In this document: in pieces, positions 49,101 through 61,280 of the stretch
Position numbering within the stretch: the stretch's first letter is position 1
Layout: every line of letters begins with the position of its first letter
Assembly: GCA_013396655.1 (NCBI GenBank)
Contig: WBMV01007323.1
Span: 496,001-560,000 of the forward strand
Source of the DNA: Campylorhamphus procurvoides
Taxonomy: Eukaryota > Chordata > Aves > Passeriformes > Dendrocolaptidae
Length of the DNA stretch: 64,000 nt
Direction of reading: 5' to 3'
Translations under genes and position numbers: made by a program
Notes under the pieces: generated by a model
What the model was told of the DNA's origin: nothing
Database searches by the model: none
What the model saw: the letters and a program-made list of their open reading frames with translations, nothing else

Positions 49101-50149
49101 TCAGAAAAAAATTGATTTTTAACTAATATTACATCCCTGCTCACTAGAGAAAACAGAGAATAGCATCCAGCTGTCTCTTATATGTTATTTGAGGCAGAGG
49201 TGCATAAGAAAAAGTTAATGCAGCAGTTGATGCACTCCATATAACCTGTAGAATTTTAAAAAATGTTTTGTCTCTTCAAACTGGAACTTAAGCACTCACA
49301 AAAAAGCAACAGCAAACAAGCAATAATAAAGCTATCTCTGAGTATCTAGAGGAAAGGCAAAGTCTAGTACAGACTTAATAAGTGCAATTTTTTTGGTTGA
49401 TCCTTTTTTATTTTTATTTTTAGAGGGGAAGTAGATAACAATGTCAGGTACTAGTGATCTATGTTTTACAGTATTTCCCCATTGTGTGCATTGTCATGAG
49501 TAATGAAGTATGCCCAGTGGTTCACTACCTCTGTGATCTGACTCAGATTTCTATAGCCTTTGGCATCCTAATGCAAACGATTAATTCTTTAAACTCTGTA
49601 GTTTAATTCATCCCTGTGTTATTTTTTTGAAACAATCAATTTGTCATCTGTTTACACAATGTGGAAATGCATTTTAATTGCGTCACATAAATTTATGACA
49701 AAGTACTTCATCTTCTCTTTTTAGTCGTAACAGCAGTGTTCAAGCTTACATTGCAAAGATTTTTTGTTAAAAACTCTTTTAGACTAGAGTATATTGGGCT
49801 GGCTGGCTCCCTTCCAGTAAGTGGAAAGAGAAAAAGCACTGAAACGGCTCCTTGTCCGTGGTTGATGGGCTTTGTCTATTGATTTTTTTTTTGTTTAATC
49901 CAGGGTAGTGTTGCTTTAGTCTAGTTTTCTTTATAACTTTCTGATAAAATTGGAAGTACAAAAACCTTGATAATGCTGTTATAACTGTCAGTGGGAGAGC
50001 TGAGGAGTTTTTTTTTTTTTTTAAACTAGAGAGACCTTTTCCCCTCTCTTTTTCTGTCTTTTTTTTTTCCTTAGTCTCATGCTTTCAATGCAGCAGTGGA
50101 AATTGAATGCAGGAAAATACTCACAGTCTCAGAAGATGTAGGACAAGGA

Positions 50150-50297
50150 TCAGTGACCTGAGGCTAAGGAAGGAAATGTTTAGGCTAGACATTAAGAAAA
50201 GATTGTGAACTGTATGGGCCAAACAGCTAAACTCCTGAGGGAGGTTGTGAAAGCTACATCAGTGCAGTTATCAGAGGTCAGGCAGGACACTGGTGAG
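50150..50297 (+). mobile_element. Old CR1/L3-like 3' fragment
   Basis: About 150 bp resemble the 3' part of an old CR1-family element: AATGTTTAGGCTAGACATTA, AGAAAAGATTGTGAACTG, then CTCCTGAGGGAGGTTGTGAA and AGCTACATCAGTGCAGTTAT. It is diverged, with no open frame. Confidence 0.55.
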
Positions 50298-51004
50298 TAA
50301 TAGGGGGTTCAACATAATGAAAACAAAGTTTTCTTATAACTTGGTCCCCTGTTTTCACAATGAAGTTGGGCTGTTTTTTGATTCTTATTTATAGACTGGC
50401 AGGCACAGATGACTATTTTTTTGTTGTTCAGGACTGACTGCCACACAGTCATCTCACCTTCTCATGTAAAGCTGACTCCAGTTAAAATATATGAAAAAGA
50501 ATTATTTCAGCATGAAGATTTTACCCATGTTGAGTCTTACATTTCACTCTAAAAACACTTTTTGGCAATCAAAATTCATATGTGAGGTCAATGCATATTT
50601 TTATTTGTGTGAAACTAGATTTGAAGGTGGCAAACTTCTGGAGTGATAATGAAGCTACGAATACTGACTTGCTTTCTCACTCAAAACCTATCTTTGGGTG
50701 CTGGAATTACAAGTGTTGCATGCTTAAAATATCAGCTGGGAGCTCTAGGCTTGGCTAGTTTTTGAAGACTGCATGAATAATCAGAAAAGAGCTTGCTCAT
50801 GAGGACAAATCACAGCAAGAACCTAACTTGAACACCATGAATATCTCATCTAAAAGCTGCTAAATCTGATCCTGGTAGGTGATGCCAATAGTATGAGAGG
50901 CATAAGTTAAACTCGTGATAGCTGTTTCCATATCTTCCATGGTTTTAATATTTTGAAAATTTGTAGTTTGTTCTGTGAAGGTAAAGTTATCACAAACAAT
51001 GAAC
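50298..51004. other. AT-rich unique DNA
   Basis: Nothing is recognised between the two CR1 remnants. Confidence 0.6.
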
Positions 51005-51135
51005 CATAAAATCATAGAATGATTTAGGTTGAAAGGGATATTAAAGGGCATCCTTTACAACACCCTTGCCATGGACACCTTTCACTAGACCAGGTTGTTC
51101 ATACACCCATCCAACCCTGCTTATCTCAACATGAT
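51005..51135 (-). mobile_element. CR1 LINE 3' end
   Basis: On the plus strand it reads AAAATCATAGAATGATTTAG, then CCTTGCCATGGACACCTTTC and ACTAGACCAGGTTGTTCATA, which is the reverse complement of the CR1 3' terminus. The ATTCTATGAT tail is therefore at the left end and the element lies on the minus strand. It is short and 5'-truncated. Confidence 0.88.
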
Positions 51136-52379
51136 TTTGAGATTGGCATTAAAGAAAGAATCGAACTTTAGAAGAGATCTTTTAATGTTTTCTAAAAATC
51201 ATTAGATGCTGTGTTAATTGAATCCTCTCTGTTTGTTTTTTTTCCTCCATTTGGATTTCTTAAAAAGTATTTCATTAACTGTCTTTTTTTTAATTTTTTT
51301 TATATATACGTTGTCCACAAGCTTATGAAATTTTCTCCAGAATAAATGCTGGAAACTCAATTTATATGGTACACAGAGTATAGATTTAACTTGCTTTCCT
51401 CATGCTTTCTTGGCTTTCAAGCACACCTGCTACAAATTCCATTTGTGGAATGGAATACATCAATAATTCAGAATCTTTGCACCAGATTTTGTGGCTCATC
51501 TGCCATATGGACCAATGTTAAATGAAGAGGTTAAGGAAGAAACATTTGTATAATTTTCATGTATTTCATAACTAAACCAACTCTCATACTGTGAGGTTGA
51601 TGTATTAATCATCTAGTACTGTGTCTGCTTTAGAAATACTCTGAACCAAGCAAACTTCAGATGGGGGAGTAGATTTTACATGTGCTGAATTTTAATTGGT
51701 ATGGTGTCATTTCATATTATTATAGTTCTACCTATTTATAGAAGCATTTGATTGCACACCACAGGAATACTTCATGTCAAACTGCTTCAGAATATTTCAC
51801 TGTGATGCCCACTGATTTTCTTTGTGATAGAGAAGAAGTGAATAAATATGCTAGAGCATTTAAACAAAATATAACAATGAACCCTGGTACCAATAATTTG
51901 AACTTGGCAGTCAATAGAATGCTGAAATTCAGCACCAAGACTTGGGCTACTTGCTAAATTTCATTATTTCTCTAGACATGTTGTCTTCCATTGCCTCTTC
52001 GAATGCCAAAAAAATAACAACCAACCAACAAACTCTCCCAAACCTAAACAAAAATCCACCAAAAATATCCCCCAAAACCACCATAAAACCTTTTGAGGAA
52101 CAATATAAGGACATGAAATGTGTCCAGGAGTTGAATTCAAATGGCCAATCGGTTGACTCTTATAGAATTATGTGTACAAGATGAAAGGTGCTAACGCAAT
52201 ACATCTTGAGAATATTATGAAAAGAAAGGAAAGACAGACTGAAGTTTACCTCTTGGGAAGGGTTCATAAAGAATTCTTCTTACTAATTAAATTTGAATAC
52301 TCATATTTTTTTACTGGTATGCTGTCTTATATGCAGTTTGTTGATCTTATTGGGCTTTTAGCCCTTTCTTAAATAGTTT
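51136..52379. other. AT-rich unique DNA, nothing recognised
   Basis: Three short frames (66-80 codons) follow one another between 51748 and 52372, but they are low-complexity or lack any recognisable domain. I see no splice-site arrangement that would join them. Confidence 0.55.
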
Positions 52380-52520
52380 AAAAAAAACAACAAAAAAAAC
52401 CCCAGACAAACAAACAAAAAAACAAACAAAAACCCAATTACCGCCCCCCCCCCAAAAAAAACTCACAAAAAACAAACCAAACCAAAACTCAAAAAAAAAA
52501 ACCACAAAAAACCAAAAACA
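52380..52520. repeat. A/C-rich low-complexity tract with C run
   Basis: About 140 bases of A and C (AAAC, CCAAA and AAAAAC units) with a run of ten C at 52444-52453. A 67-codon minus-strand frame across it, rich in Phe, Val and Gly, is simply this tract translated. Confidence 0.92.
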
Positions 52521-54647
52521 TGTACATATACATGCAAAGTGCTCCCTCACACAACCTAAAATGCCCTAATTGTAAGATAGCAGTGGATTCTGAAAAAAAA
52601 TGTTTGCATACTCTGGATAAATTAGTTGCCACTTTATCAGTGCCCAGAAGAGCTTTATATCATGGCTCTCACTATTAGCTGTTGTTGTGCTCTGTGCTTC
52701 ACCATTTATCTGCAGTTTTGGAATATTATACAAATCTTTATCCTCTCCCTAGGGAGATAAGGGGGGTTGAAATATGTAAATTGATTACCAAAATATTCCT
52801 GTTCTATACCAACTGACCTCCACAACACACAGATAAAGACACATGACTCACAGCTCTCTGTAGTGTTCCTCAGACTAACAAAAAAGATCTTACGGCAATA
52901 TGAGTCACAATAATTTAACTGTACAGTTCAAACAGTGCAGTGTACTTGTCTTTGTAATCTAATTCCTAATTCTCAGAAGAGGTGATTTTTAAAACCTTAT
53001 CTTTAGGAGGTATACAAAGGTTAGTCATCCAAATAACTGTGTTTCATTTAAATATTTGAGACTCAAATACAAGATTACAAGCATAAAATAGGAAGTAAAA
53101 ATTCTAATGAACAGATAATCAGACTAGTTGAAAGTCTTGACTTGATTAAAAACCATTTCTTGCATAAAGCTTATTACTTTTTTTAGATGACCCAAGGTGG
53201 AATCAATTTTTGAATTGTTGACATAATATTTGAAATAAATATGCACAATATATATGAATTATTTAATGCCTGGGAGTGTGGGTGTGGGAGTGTGGTGCAG
53301 TTCTTCATTATCAATTTTATTTTTTCCATCTAAGGAAGAAGAACCATTGGGTAGTTCTCATTAAGACATTCCATGTCCACTATGAGATTCATTAAGACTT
53401 GGACGTTATAAGGATGAAAGTTGCAACCAGCATGAAGAAAAATTATTCATCACTTTTAGCAAATGATTTCATCTCACTGTTGGTTAAACTTTTTATTAGC
53501 CTGTTAATTGTTTTGAAGACAACTATTGACTCTGGGATGTTATATGATTTCAGCATAAGTGAAGCACTCAAAAGGTTAATATTCATCAAATAGAAGAAAA
53601 GGAGTAAAGCAAGTTGTTCAGGTAATTAAACATCTGTGAATGGTTTCAATTACTCTTCTTGGACACATTAAGAGAAAATCCTGAAGAGAAGATTTCTGAA
53701 AATTTTATTTGATTTGTGAGTGAGGATTTAATTTTATATGCTCAATTCTTATGTGATTTTATGTCAACTTAAAACATTACTGGGTCAGCCCTTTAAATCT
53801 TTTCATTACACAAAATACACTGAGAAATGTTTCCTCCAAAACCATCTGTACCCTTAACTGGAGAAACCTCCTCTGAGGGTGGATCTAATTATAAGAAGGA
53901 AAGAATTAATGTACAGAGGGCAAAATTCAAGAAAAAACCCCATGACTCAAGGCTGTCCTCAAATACTATTTTGGAATGAATTTTGGAAGCAGGACTCAGA
54001 GGTTAGTGGTCTCTTTCCCTTATAATTTATGATTTCTGAAGAAAATTAAAATTTAGAGAACACAGACACATTTTTGGTTTCATAGTCTTATGCAGTAAGA
54101 CTTTTTTTTCTTTGTTTCTGTTTTGTCTGAGTTTTTAAAACAGTCAATATATGTGAGAAATTAAATAAAAAAAGTCTGAAACTGTTTTACATAGTTCAAG
54201 CCAGTTGTGGGAGATAGGCTAAAAGAAAACATTATTTTAGCTTAAAAGAAATTGCTTTCTGAGTAGAAATCTTTCAAAATTTTCCTTTTAATGGATGTGC
54301 AGTGACTCTTTCATAAGGAAATTTTGACCTCATCTCTAGATCTTGAGTTCCTTTGCTAGCTCTTTACCTTGGGAAAGAATCTGGAGCAAGTGCCATGTTA
54401 CAAATACAACACAATAAAACAAAAATTGAAGTAAGGGTAACTAGTCCAGTAAGCCAACATATTGAATCTTAAAGGTAGTTCTGAATCTTGACCATGCAGG
54501 ATGCTAAATAGTTTAACATCAGTTTTTTTCTGTTAATTCATTTCTTTAAACAAGGATGAAGAGATTTGAACTAAATGCAGAGCTGGTATAACCAATATGT
54601 TTATTGCATCATGGACAGTTCACAGGGTTCATGAAGTTGATGAAGAT
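52521..54647. other. AT-rich unique DNA, nothing recognised
   Basis: Frames are at most 64 codons. No repeat family or RNA gene is visible. Confidence 0.6.
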
Positions 54648-54824
54648 TTCAGATCAGAAGGGACCCTAGGACCCCTCTAGCTCACTTTCCTGCTTAAAAC
54701 TGGATCTACTATGTGGTGAGACCGGGTTGCTCAGGTCTTGAAAACCTTCAAAGGCTGGGACTGCACCGCTTTTCTGAGCAACTTGCTCCACTGCTTGGTA
54801 GTCCTTATAGAGAAGCTATTTTGA
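54648..54824 (-). mobile_element. CR1 LINE 3' fragment, diverged
   Basis: The plus strand reads ATCAGAAGGGACCCTAGGAC, then GGTGAGACCGGGTTGCTCAG, CTTGAAAACCTTCAAAGGCT and TTGCTCCACTGCTTGGTAGT. These are the reverse complement of a CR1 3' region of a different subfamily from those at 26 and 61 kb. The terminal tail is not clear. Confidence 0.8.
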
Positions 54825-55330
54825 ATAGCCTATAAACACAAAAACCTACTTAAGACAGGCAAAACTGCAGGTAAATGAAGTGATATTTGATTTTATAAGA
54901 GCATATTATTTAGCTGTTATTGTCCTATAAACTCATAAAAGGCACATTTTCCTTATCATTCATTTATTCAGTCCAGGATCTTGAAAGATCTAAGTAGCAT
55001 AAGGACCCATGTCCAATATTTGTGAATACTTTTTTCTCCATAAAAGTTTAATTTACCTTATTTTTTCCCCCCTTGGTAGGCAGTCAGTAGCAACAAATGG
55101 AAGATACATTTATTACTTTGTATATCCTCATCAGTATGCGATTAAAACCCTTGGATTTTTTGAAAAGAGTCAGTTTAAACACATAGCTTTGGAATAGATT
55201 CAAAAGCTTTACATGGTGGATCCTGCACTTCCAAATTACAAATCTTCACAGTTACTCAGGTAAAAACATGAAATTTTGAAACAGCTGGTCAACAAATCTT
55301 AAACTAAGAATGTGATTCAAGATTTCACAA

Positions 55331-55353
55331 CATGAAATTGATACAATTTCATG
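55331..55353. other. Perfect 10-bp stem, 3-base loop hairpin
   Basis: CATGAAATTG (55331-55340), loop ATA, then CAATTTCATG (55344-55353). The symmetry is exact and compact. No gene lies next to it, so it is not a terminator in any known sense here. Confidence 0.75.
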
Positions 55354-56614
55354 AGTATTCATCTTTCTTATTTTTCCTGAGTTAAAACAATCTTTGAAAT
55401 GCACAGCAAAAAGTGTAAATAGGCACCAAGATGCCCTATATATTTAGAAACCTCAGTAAAATGGAGTAAATATTAACAAAAAAAAAGTAGGTTTTAAAAA
55501 TGAACTTATTATCTAAAAGTAAAGTTTTACAAAGATATAAGTAAGACTACTTTTTAATTGTTATTCTGGTTTTTATTTTAGGCACACTTACTGTAAAATA
55601 CCTGGCCACCTATTTGCAGATATGGTTTCCACTCATACTTGATTGAAAAGCTGGTGATGTACTGTTAACTAGAATTAACATCTTTCTTAAAGGCATTCTG
55701 GCGAAATAGGTTAGGAAGAACTCTGATAAGAATATCGTTTAGTGTTTTCACACTGGTAAGAGCTTTGATGCTTTTAACTTTTCTGGGCAGTTGCTGGATA
55801 GAAGAATCTTTAGGCTTCATGTGAGAGAGCTGCTAAAGGGTGGACTACACTGAGTTTGCAGTACAAGTTTCTTTGTGTGGCCATTCGTACCCCAGACTAA
55901 GCTCTGCAGTGCAGCACTGGAAGACTACAAGTAGGCACACATGGAGTTATTGTAATGAGTTTGGCAAAATGCTGATGCCTGAACTTTCCCATGCTAACAC
56001 TCTATGCAAAATAAAAGAAAGTGTCCTGCTGAGACAATGGATTGAGGAGCAGCTTTCCCAAGACAGTGAGCACCACTGCTTGAGAAAAATTTGAAAACTG
56101 AACAAAACTGAAGACTGAACTAAACATCAGGAAACCCACCTTATGAGTTAGTCCATCACTCTTGGTAGTTGGTCTTTTTTATCTCTGTGTTCTGCGGCTG
56201 ACTTAGCACGAGTGTAATAATCTTGTTTGTGGTAACATTGCTCTGGTTTGATATAAGTAAAGTTACAGAGCAGCTACAATCAGAATTACCCTTTCAGTGC
56301 ACAGCAACACTGCCAGTTTTGGGCAGTGAGAAGGTGCTGCCCTTTTATATATAATTTAGATAACTAGCAGACTAAAATTTAAAGACAGAGATAGAAGTCA
56401 AGCCTTCAGTGATTCCTGCACTTAGTCAGCAGTCACCAAAATCATTAACTTAAAACAAGGCAGTCCTCAAGGGCCATGCCTCCTGCTCTCTCCTATCAGA
56501 AATTAGGTTTTTGTCTTTTTAAAAACTGGAACCACTAAGTAATTCTTCCCCACATTCAAAGTCATGGGTAATGCAAAAGTATAATTTTTTTTTCTCTAAA
56601 TGCTGGCTGTAGTG

Positions 56615-56653
56615 AAAAAAAAAAAAAAAAACCCAAACAAAAACCAAACCAAA
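56615..56653. repeat. Poly(A) followed by A/C-rich tract
   Basis: Seventeen adenines followed by AAACCC/AAACC units. It is low-complexity sequence with no retrocopy visible upstream. Confidence 0.85.
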
Positions 56654-58600
56654 ATTGGCTGAGTCTCTATTTATTTTCAAATCCTTAATTCTCTTCCAAA
56701 GCCTTGGGTTCCAAGTTTCTGCTAGTGCAAATTTGAGATACCTTCATCAAAGCCACCCATCACTGACTTATGCCAGGTTAAGGTTTTGGTCCCTTCATGG
56801 TTTTAATATTAAGGGTAAACCATTAGTGTCAAATCAATTCATGAGTCAATTTTACTTTTTTCTGATCTGTGATATTCTCTGTATGTTGTGTGTTGCTTTG
56901 TCAGTGTTGTTTTCTTTCCTTTTGCTGTTATTTCTGTGTCCTCTTCAAACTTTAATTCTCTGTATTCTGCATTGCCTGAGGAAGGATGTTTTTCCTTCCT
57001 CCACAGTTATCTCACACTTTGTGTTCTTTATCTTTTCACATCTATATTTTTTAGTTTATTAGTGCAAACCTTCCACACAATGGTCTGTCTCAACCATTTT
57101 TAAACCTCTTGAGCTCACTGGAGAGGACTGTGGTCTGACCTGAGTAAATAATAAAACATATAGAAAGGCATTTTTGATTCCTTTTTTACCTTCTAATGCC
57201 ATGCCCTGTGTCCTCTGCCATACTGCCTGCTGGTTCTCTGGTTTCATTTAAGGCATCTGACTTCTTTCATAGCTAAATGTAGCATCAAATGCTCTTTATC
57301 ACTTAATACCTGTAACAATGAAGCAACCTCCATTAAAAATACATTAGTGGAAAGGAAAACAAATGGAATTGATTTGTTTGCAATGTAATGGGTTTCCCTT
57401 GGACCATATAAAATATTTTTATATCAATTTATCCTTCTTTTTCTTTCCTTATCTGTAAAGGGAATATAATATCCTTTCAGATATTTCTTGAAGACAATTA
57501 AATATTAGCTACACAGGATATGAAATCTTTCAAGCAAGAGAAACCATTAAAAGTCATCTAATATTACAATGATTGATCACAGTTATGCTAGTGTACAGTG
57601 AACTGTTAATTTATGTATCTATTTCTCTGATTCTATTCTCCATTTCTATTTTTTCACTCTCCTGTAGTTTTACAGTTTCTTTAGCTTGATCTGGCTTCTG
57701 CAATCTCATGTATCTTAGAAGTTCAATGAACATAATTATATTTGCAAAAATCTCAGTCTGGCATAAAACCCCCCAAACTAACATGTAAAAAAAAATAATG
57801 CTGACAAGTAATGTTTTGATTACTAGGGGAATTCAGAAAAATTAAAGATTATTCCATTGAGAAATGTGTGATGAACTGTTCATCAAAATAAGTGCATTAT
57901 AAGACAAATTGAGACCCAGAGGTTCACATGAAAAAGGTAATTATTTTGTTGGAATTGCTTCTGAATTTCTGTTTTATCACGTCCACTAGAATGAATGGTG
58001 AAGACTACAAGTCTTCCATGACTGGAAAACAATTTTTTCTCCTAATTTCTCAAAAAAATTAAAATGTGTGATGATGACAACTTTTGGTTTTTTTGGTAAA
58101 ATAATTCTAAAGTGAAAAACTTTATTTGATAGAAATATTCAATATTTTCCCAGTAAAAACTTATTTTACAGACTAATTTTTTTAAATTTTATTTTATTAG
58201 TGGTGTTATACCCCACACCTTAAATTAAAAAATAGAACAATCAAATTCAGACATTGTAAGACTGTTTTGATAGAAGCATTTTTTCCAAAATATGCTTAAA
58301 CTGGAAAATCTCTCCTTGATTTGTTGTCACCTAACTTTAGATTATGTCACATTGATTTCAGTACCTGAACTATGCATACTAGACTCCTTTTTTCATCAGG
58401 GAACAGAGATAAGGACTTTTAGAGTGCATTGCTCACAAGTTAGGACTCTGCTTTATGATGAGAGGAACTGCATCTAAATGAGAGTTTCTCAATTTATCAT
58501 AAAAAAACAACCTTTCCATTTCATTATCAATTAAACACTTTTATCTTGGATAGACATGTAAAAATGTAAGTACTATGTTTCTGGAAGAGTAAAGGCTTAG

Positions 58601-58665
58601 AATCTGGTTGCCCCCTAATTCCTATAATCAAGAACATAGTAGTTAAAAATTTAGAATTTCCTTCT
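58601..58665. repeat. Diverged direct repeat, copy 1
   Basis: This aligns with 59039-59105 in the same orientation, sharing AATCTGG, then TATAATCAAG/TGTAATCAAG, TAGTAGTTA and an exact TTTAGAATTTCC. The unit is about 65 bp and the copies are about 440 bp apart. No known family is recognised. Confidence 0.5.
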
Positions 58666-59038
58666 TGTAAAACTTGTACTTGCTTATGTTTTTCTCATTG
58701 GACTTTTTTTCCTGACATCAATAAATATGTTTAGATATTTGCATAGAGAATAGCTGTAAAATAAAAAAAGAGCTGAATCATGTGTATATAACATTTTCAG
58801 AAAATCTAGGTAGAAAATGCAGTGAAATAGTTTTGAACCTCCAATCTGCATCATTCTGCTTGGTCTTCTAGTAGTTATTTTCCACCAACAGTTAATCACC
58901 TACCTCACTTGCTTAATGGTCAACAAAGCATTTGCCTCCCAAGGACATAATTTCCTAGTTCAAACTGAAAAAAATGTCAGGTATTAATTTAGATAGCTGT
59001 TTAAATGCTTTAATTCTTTCTGAGACATATACAGGTAT

Positions 59039-59105
59039 AATCTGGATTCCTCACCCACTACTTGTAATCAAGTAATTAGTAGTTAGTAATTTAGAATTTC
59101 CATTC
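59039..59105. repeat. Diverged direct repeat, copy 2
   Basis: Partner of 58601-58665. The shared blocks are in the same order with small insertions, which suggests an old local duplication or two copies of an unrecognised short repeat. Confidence 0.5.
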
Positions 59106-61160
59106 TGAAGACCTTCTAATATTGATTTAAATGTATAAATACAGATGAGTTTATATATATATTTATGCGATACTATATAACAAAAAGGAGGAAAGAGTAG
59201 AAAAAAATATTAGGTCTGTCTGAACTGTGGTGCACTTCAGGGCTCAAATTAGATGCTTACTATTTTGGGACACAGTGTTTCAAAGTGTAATGTACATTAG
59301 CACTTCAACTCAAAAAAGCTCATTTGACTGTCTCACACAGAATGACAACTTAAGGCCTCGGATAGTCTTTCAAGAGACAGTGGGTTTGAACTCTCCTTAG
59401 CACAAGAAAACCCATGCCAATCAAAGTCTGCGGTTTTCTGAAGTGTATTGTTTAAATAAAACTCCACTCTGCTGAGCAAGGTATTCACAGACAGATTTGG
59501 CTCAAATTCAAGAAACCAAGAATGTAAAGTTTGTTTTCCCTACCTGTAAAGAACTGTATCTCTCTCTAGATGAGATGTTGTCCTACCAAGTTAGAGAAGC
59601 TGGCTGTGGTCCAAATCAAACACCCCCTGAAGACTCTTTTTGGCATCTGCACTATACAAAAATCCAAGAGTAAGACAGAAAAAATTAAAGAAGTCATGAT
59701 GCTTTAGAGATCTGAAAAAGCTTGATAAAACTCATGACCTGCCTGTTTTTCTGTTTGGAATATTAGACAGAAAGTCCAGCTGTGGAGAAATCTGCTCCCA
59801 AAGGTGAATAAACCTGGCTGGTTTCCCAGGTATACATTGGAAATAGTTGCAAAGTGAAAGACTGTTTAAGATTTTTCTTACTGGCATTTATATGATTATA
59901 TATTTAGAACTCTATTAACACAGACACTAATTTACTGGGAATGAACTAATCCCATTTCTCACTTTGAATTTATGATTGGTGCCAGAGATTGTAAGCTTAG
60001 TTACAGGATTTTATGGAGCAGGCAGTCTGTCATTCATACATTTATTTCTGGTGGTTATGGTCGGGATTGGTAGAATGTTTGTGAGAAGGTTAATCCCATA
60101 TATTTAGCAGTAAAACAGATTGTACTAATTTCTTACAATTTCTGCTTGCTTTCTCTATACATTTTCATTGTCTATAACCCAACAAATCAGTAAGGACTGT
60201 TCTTTGAAGAAAGAATATTGTGAAAGAAAAGAAAAAAAAATAGAGGAAATAACATGGTGAGGAAGATACAGGAATTATAAAAGAATGCAATAAATAGTAT
60301 GTGAGATGGTTTCTTGGTTTAGACTTTGTTTTTTCTTCTAGGAGTAGAACTCTTGTTTTGCTGCAGGAATAGTCCTTTGTCTGCACAATACAGAAGACAT
60401 TCAGCACATTTAATGAATAGTTCTGAGTTTCTAGATATAACTGCTGAGGTAGATATAGAACATACTGTAATTCTCTATGAGAAATGAATAAAGTCTTTAC
60501 TACCTGTAGAAACTCTGCATATAATAACACATTGTCATTTGAGGATACCTTATCATTGTGAAAAAGACCCATGAGGAAATGAAATTTGGGTTAGTAAACA
60601 CATCACAAACTGTTTTGGTAATCTTAGATTTATATACACTTTGTATATAATATTTGTGTACTGTTTATATGTTTTGTTTATTGTGTCGGTGAGTTTTCAT
60701 GCCTCTCCTTGAAAACTATTTGGTAGAATTCTCAGTGACAAAACACATTAATTACATGTTTAATTCTTTGTTTCTAGATCTGAGCTTTATGCTTTAAAGA
60801 GAATGTTTTGTGGGCTCAACTTGCTACTTAAAATCTCTGTTTTCCTAGAGGTTTCTGCTTTTTTCTGCTTTTTTTCCTCTGCTTTTCTTAACTCAGTCCT
60901 CCAATTCTTTGCTGATAAACCACACAGCCATGAATTAGAAGCAACAATTCACCAGGTCCTTAACAATGTCTTATGTGATGACTGTGGTCAAGTACTATTG
61001 TATCAGCACAATGTCAGGAAAAGTCTAGTTCTTTCACCAAAGTGAACTGCAAGAGTGGGAAAGTGTACTTTTATTAGATTACTAGATCATCTGTCAGTTT
61101 ACTTTCTTGTATAAAATTACTTCCTAAACCAGCGCAAACCTCACATGACCATTTCTGTAT

Positions 61161-61280
61161 TCACAGAATCATGAAATCACAGAATATGCTGAGTTCAAAG
61201 GGACCCACAAATGTCATGGAGTCCAACCCTTAGCCCTGCCATAACCTTGCCCAAGAGCCACACCATGTGCTTGAGGGCAA
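61161..61280 (-). mobile_element. CR1 LINE 3' end
   Basis: The plus strand reads TCACAGAATCATGAAATCAC, AGAATATGCTGAGTTCAAAG, GGACCCACAAATGTCATGGA and ..CACACCATGTGCTTGAGGGC. These are the reverse complement of the CR1 3' terminus, same subfamily as the 26-kb pair. The 3' tail is at the left end, so the element is on the minus strand. It is 5'-truncated after about 120 bp. Confidence 0.9.

Larger units (their letters stand above)
41056..50149. other. Long AT-rich unique stretch, no gene confirmed
   Basis: About 9 kb hold no recognised dispersed repeat or RNA gene. Frames are at most 98 codons. The content is simple-sequence tracts (about 44432-44470 AAAT-rich, 45230-45312 pyrimidine-rich, 45565-45581 and 48814-48828 poly(T), 46079-46120 T-rich), an exon-like segment at 41281-41389, and two stretches (45630-46020, 49540-49735) whose composition resembles conserved regulatory DNA. 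I can confirm none of these functionally. Confidence 0.5.
54825..61160. other. AT-rich unique DNA, no gene seen
   Basis: The longest frames are 135 codons (56655-57062, +, hydrophobic and pyrimidine-driven; and 60165-60572, -), neither with a recognisable domain. Smaller features are a perfect hairpin at 55331-55353, a poly(A) then A/C-rich tract at 56615-56653, and a diverged direct repeat (58601-58665 and 59039-59105). Confidence 0.55.

Noticed and set aside
51748..52372. Three consecutive plus-strand frames as exons of one gene
   Set aside because: No domain, no convincing splice sites between them, and low-complexity peptide in the middle frame.
52347..52550. 67-codon minus-strand frame rich in Phe, Val and Gly
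   Set aside because: Translation of the A/C-rich low-complexity tract.
56655..57062. 135-codon hydrophobic plus-strand frame that looks membrane-like
   Set aside because: The hydrophobicity comes from a T-rich, pyrimidine-biased strand, and a second overlapping frame is also open.
60165..60572. 135-codon minus-strand frame
   Set aside because: No domain recognised; a Phe-rich stretch reflects poly(A)/poly(T)-like composition.
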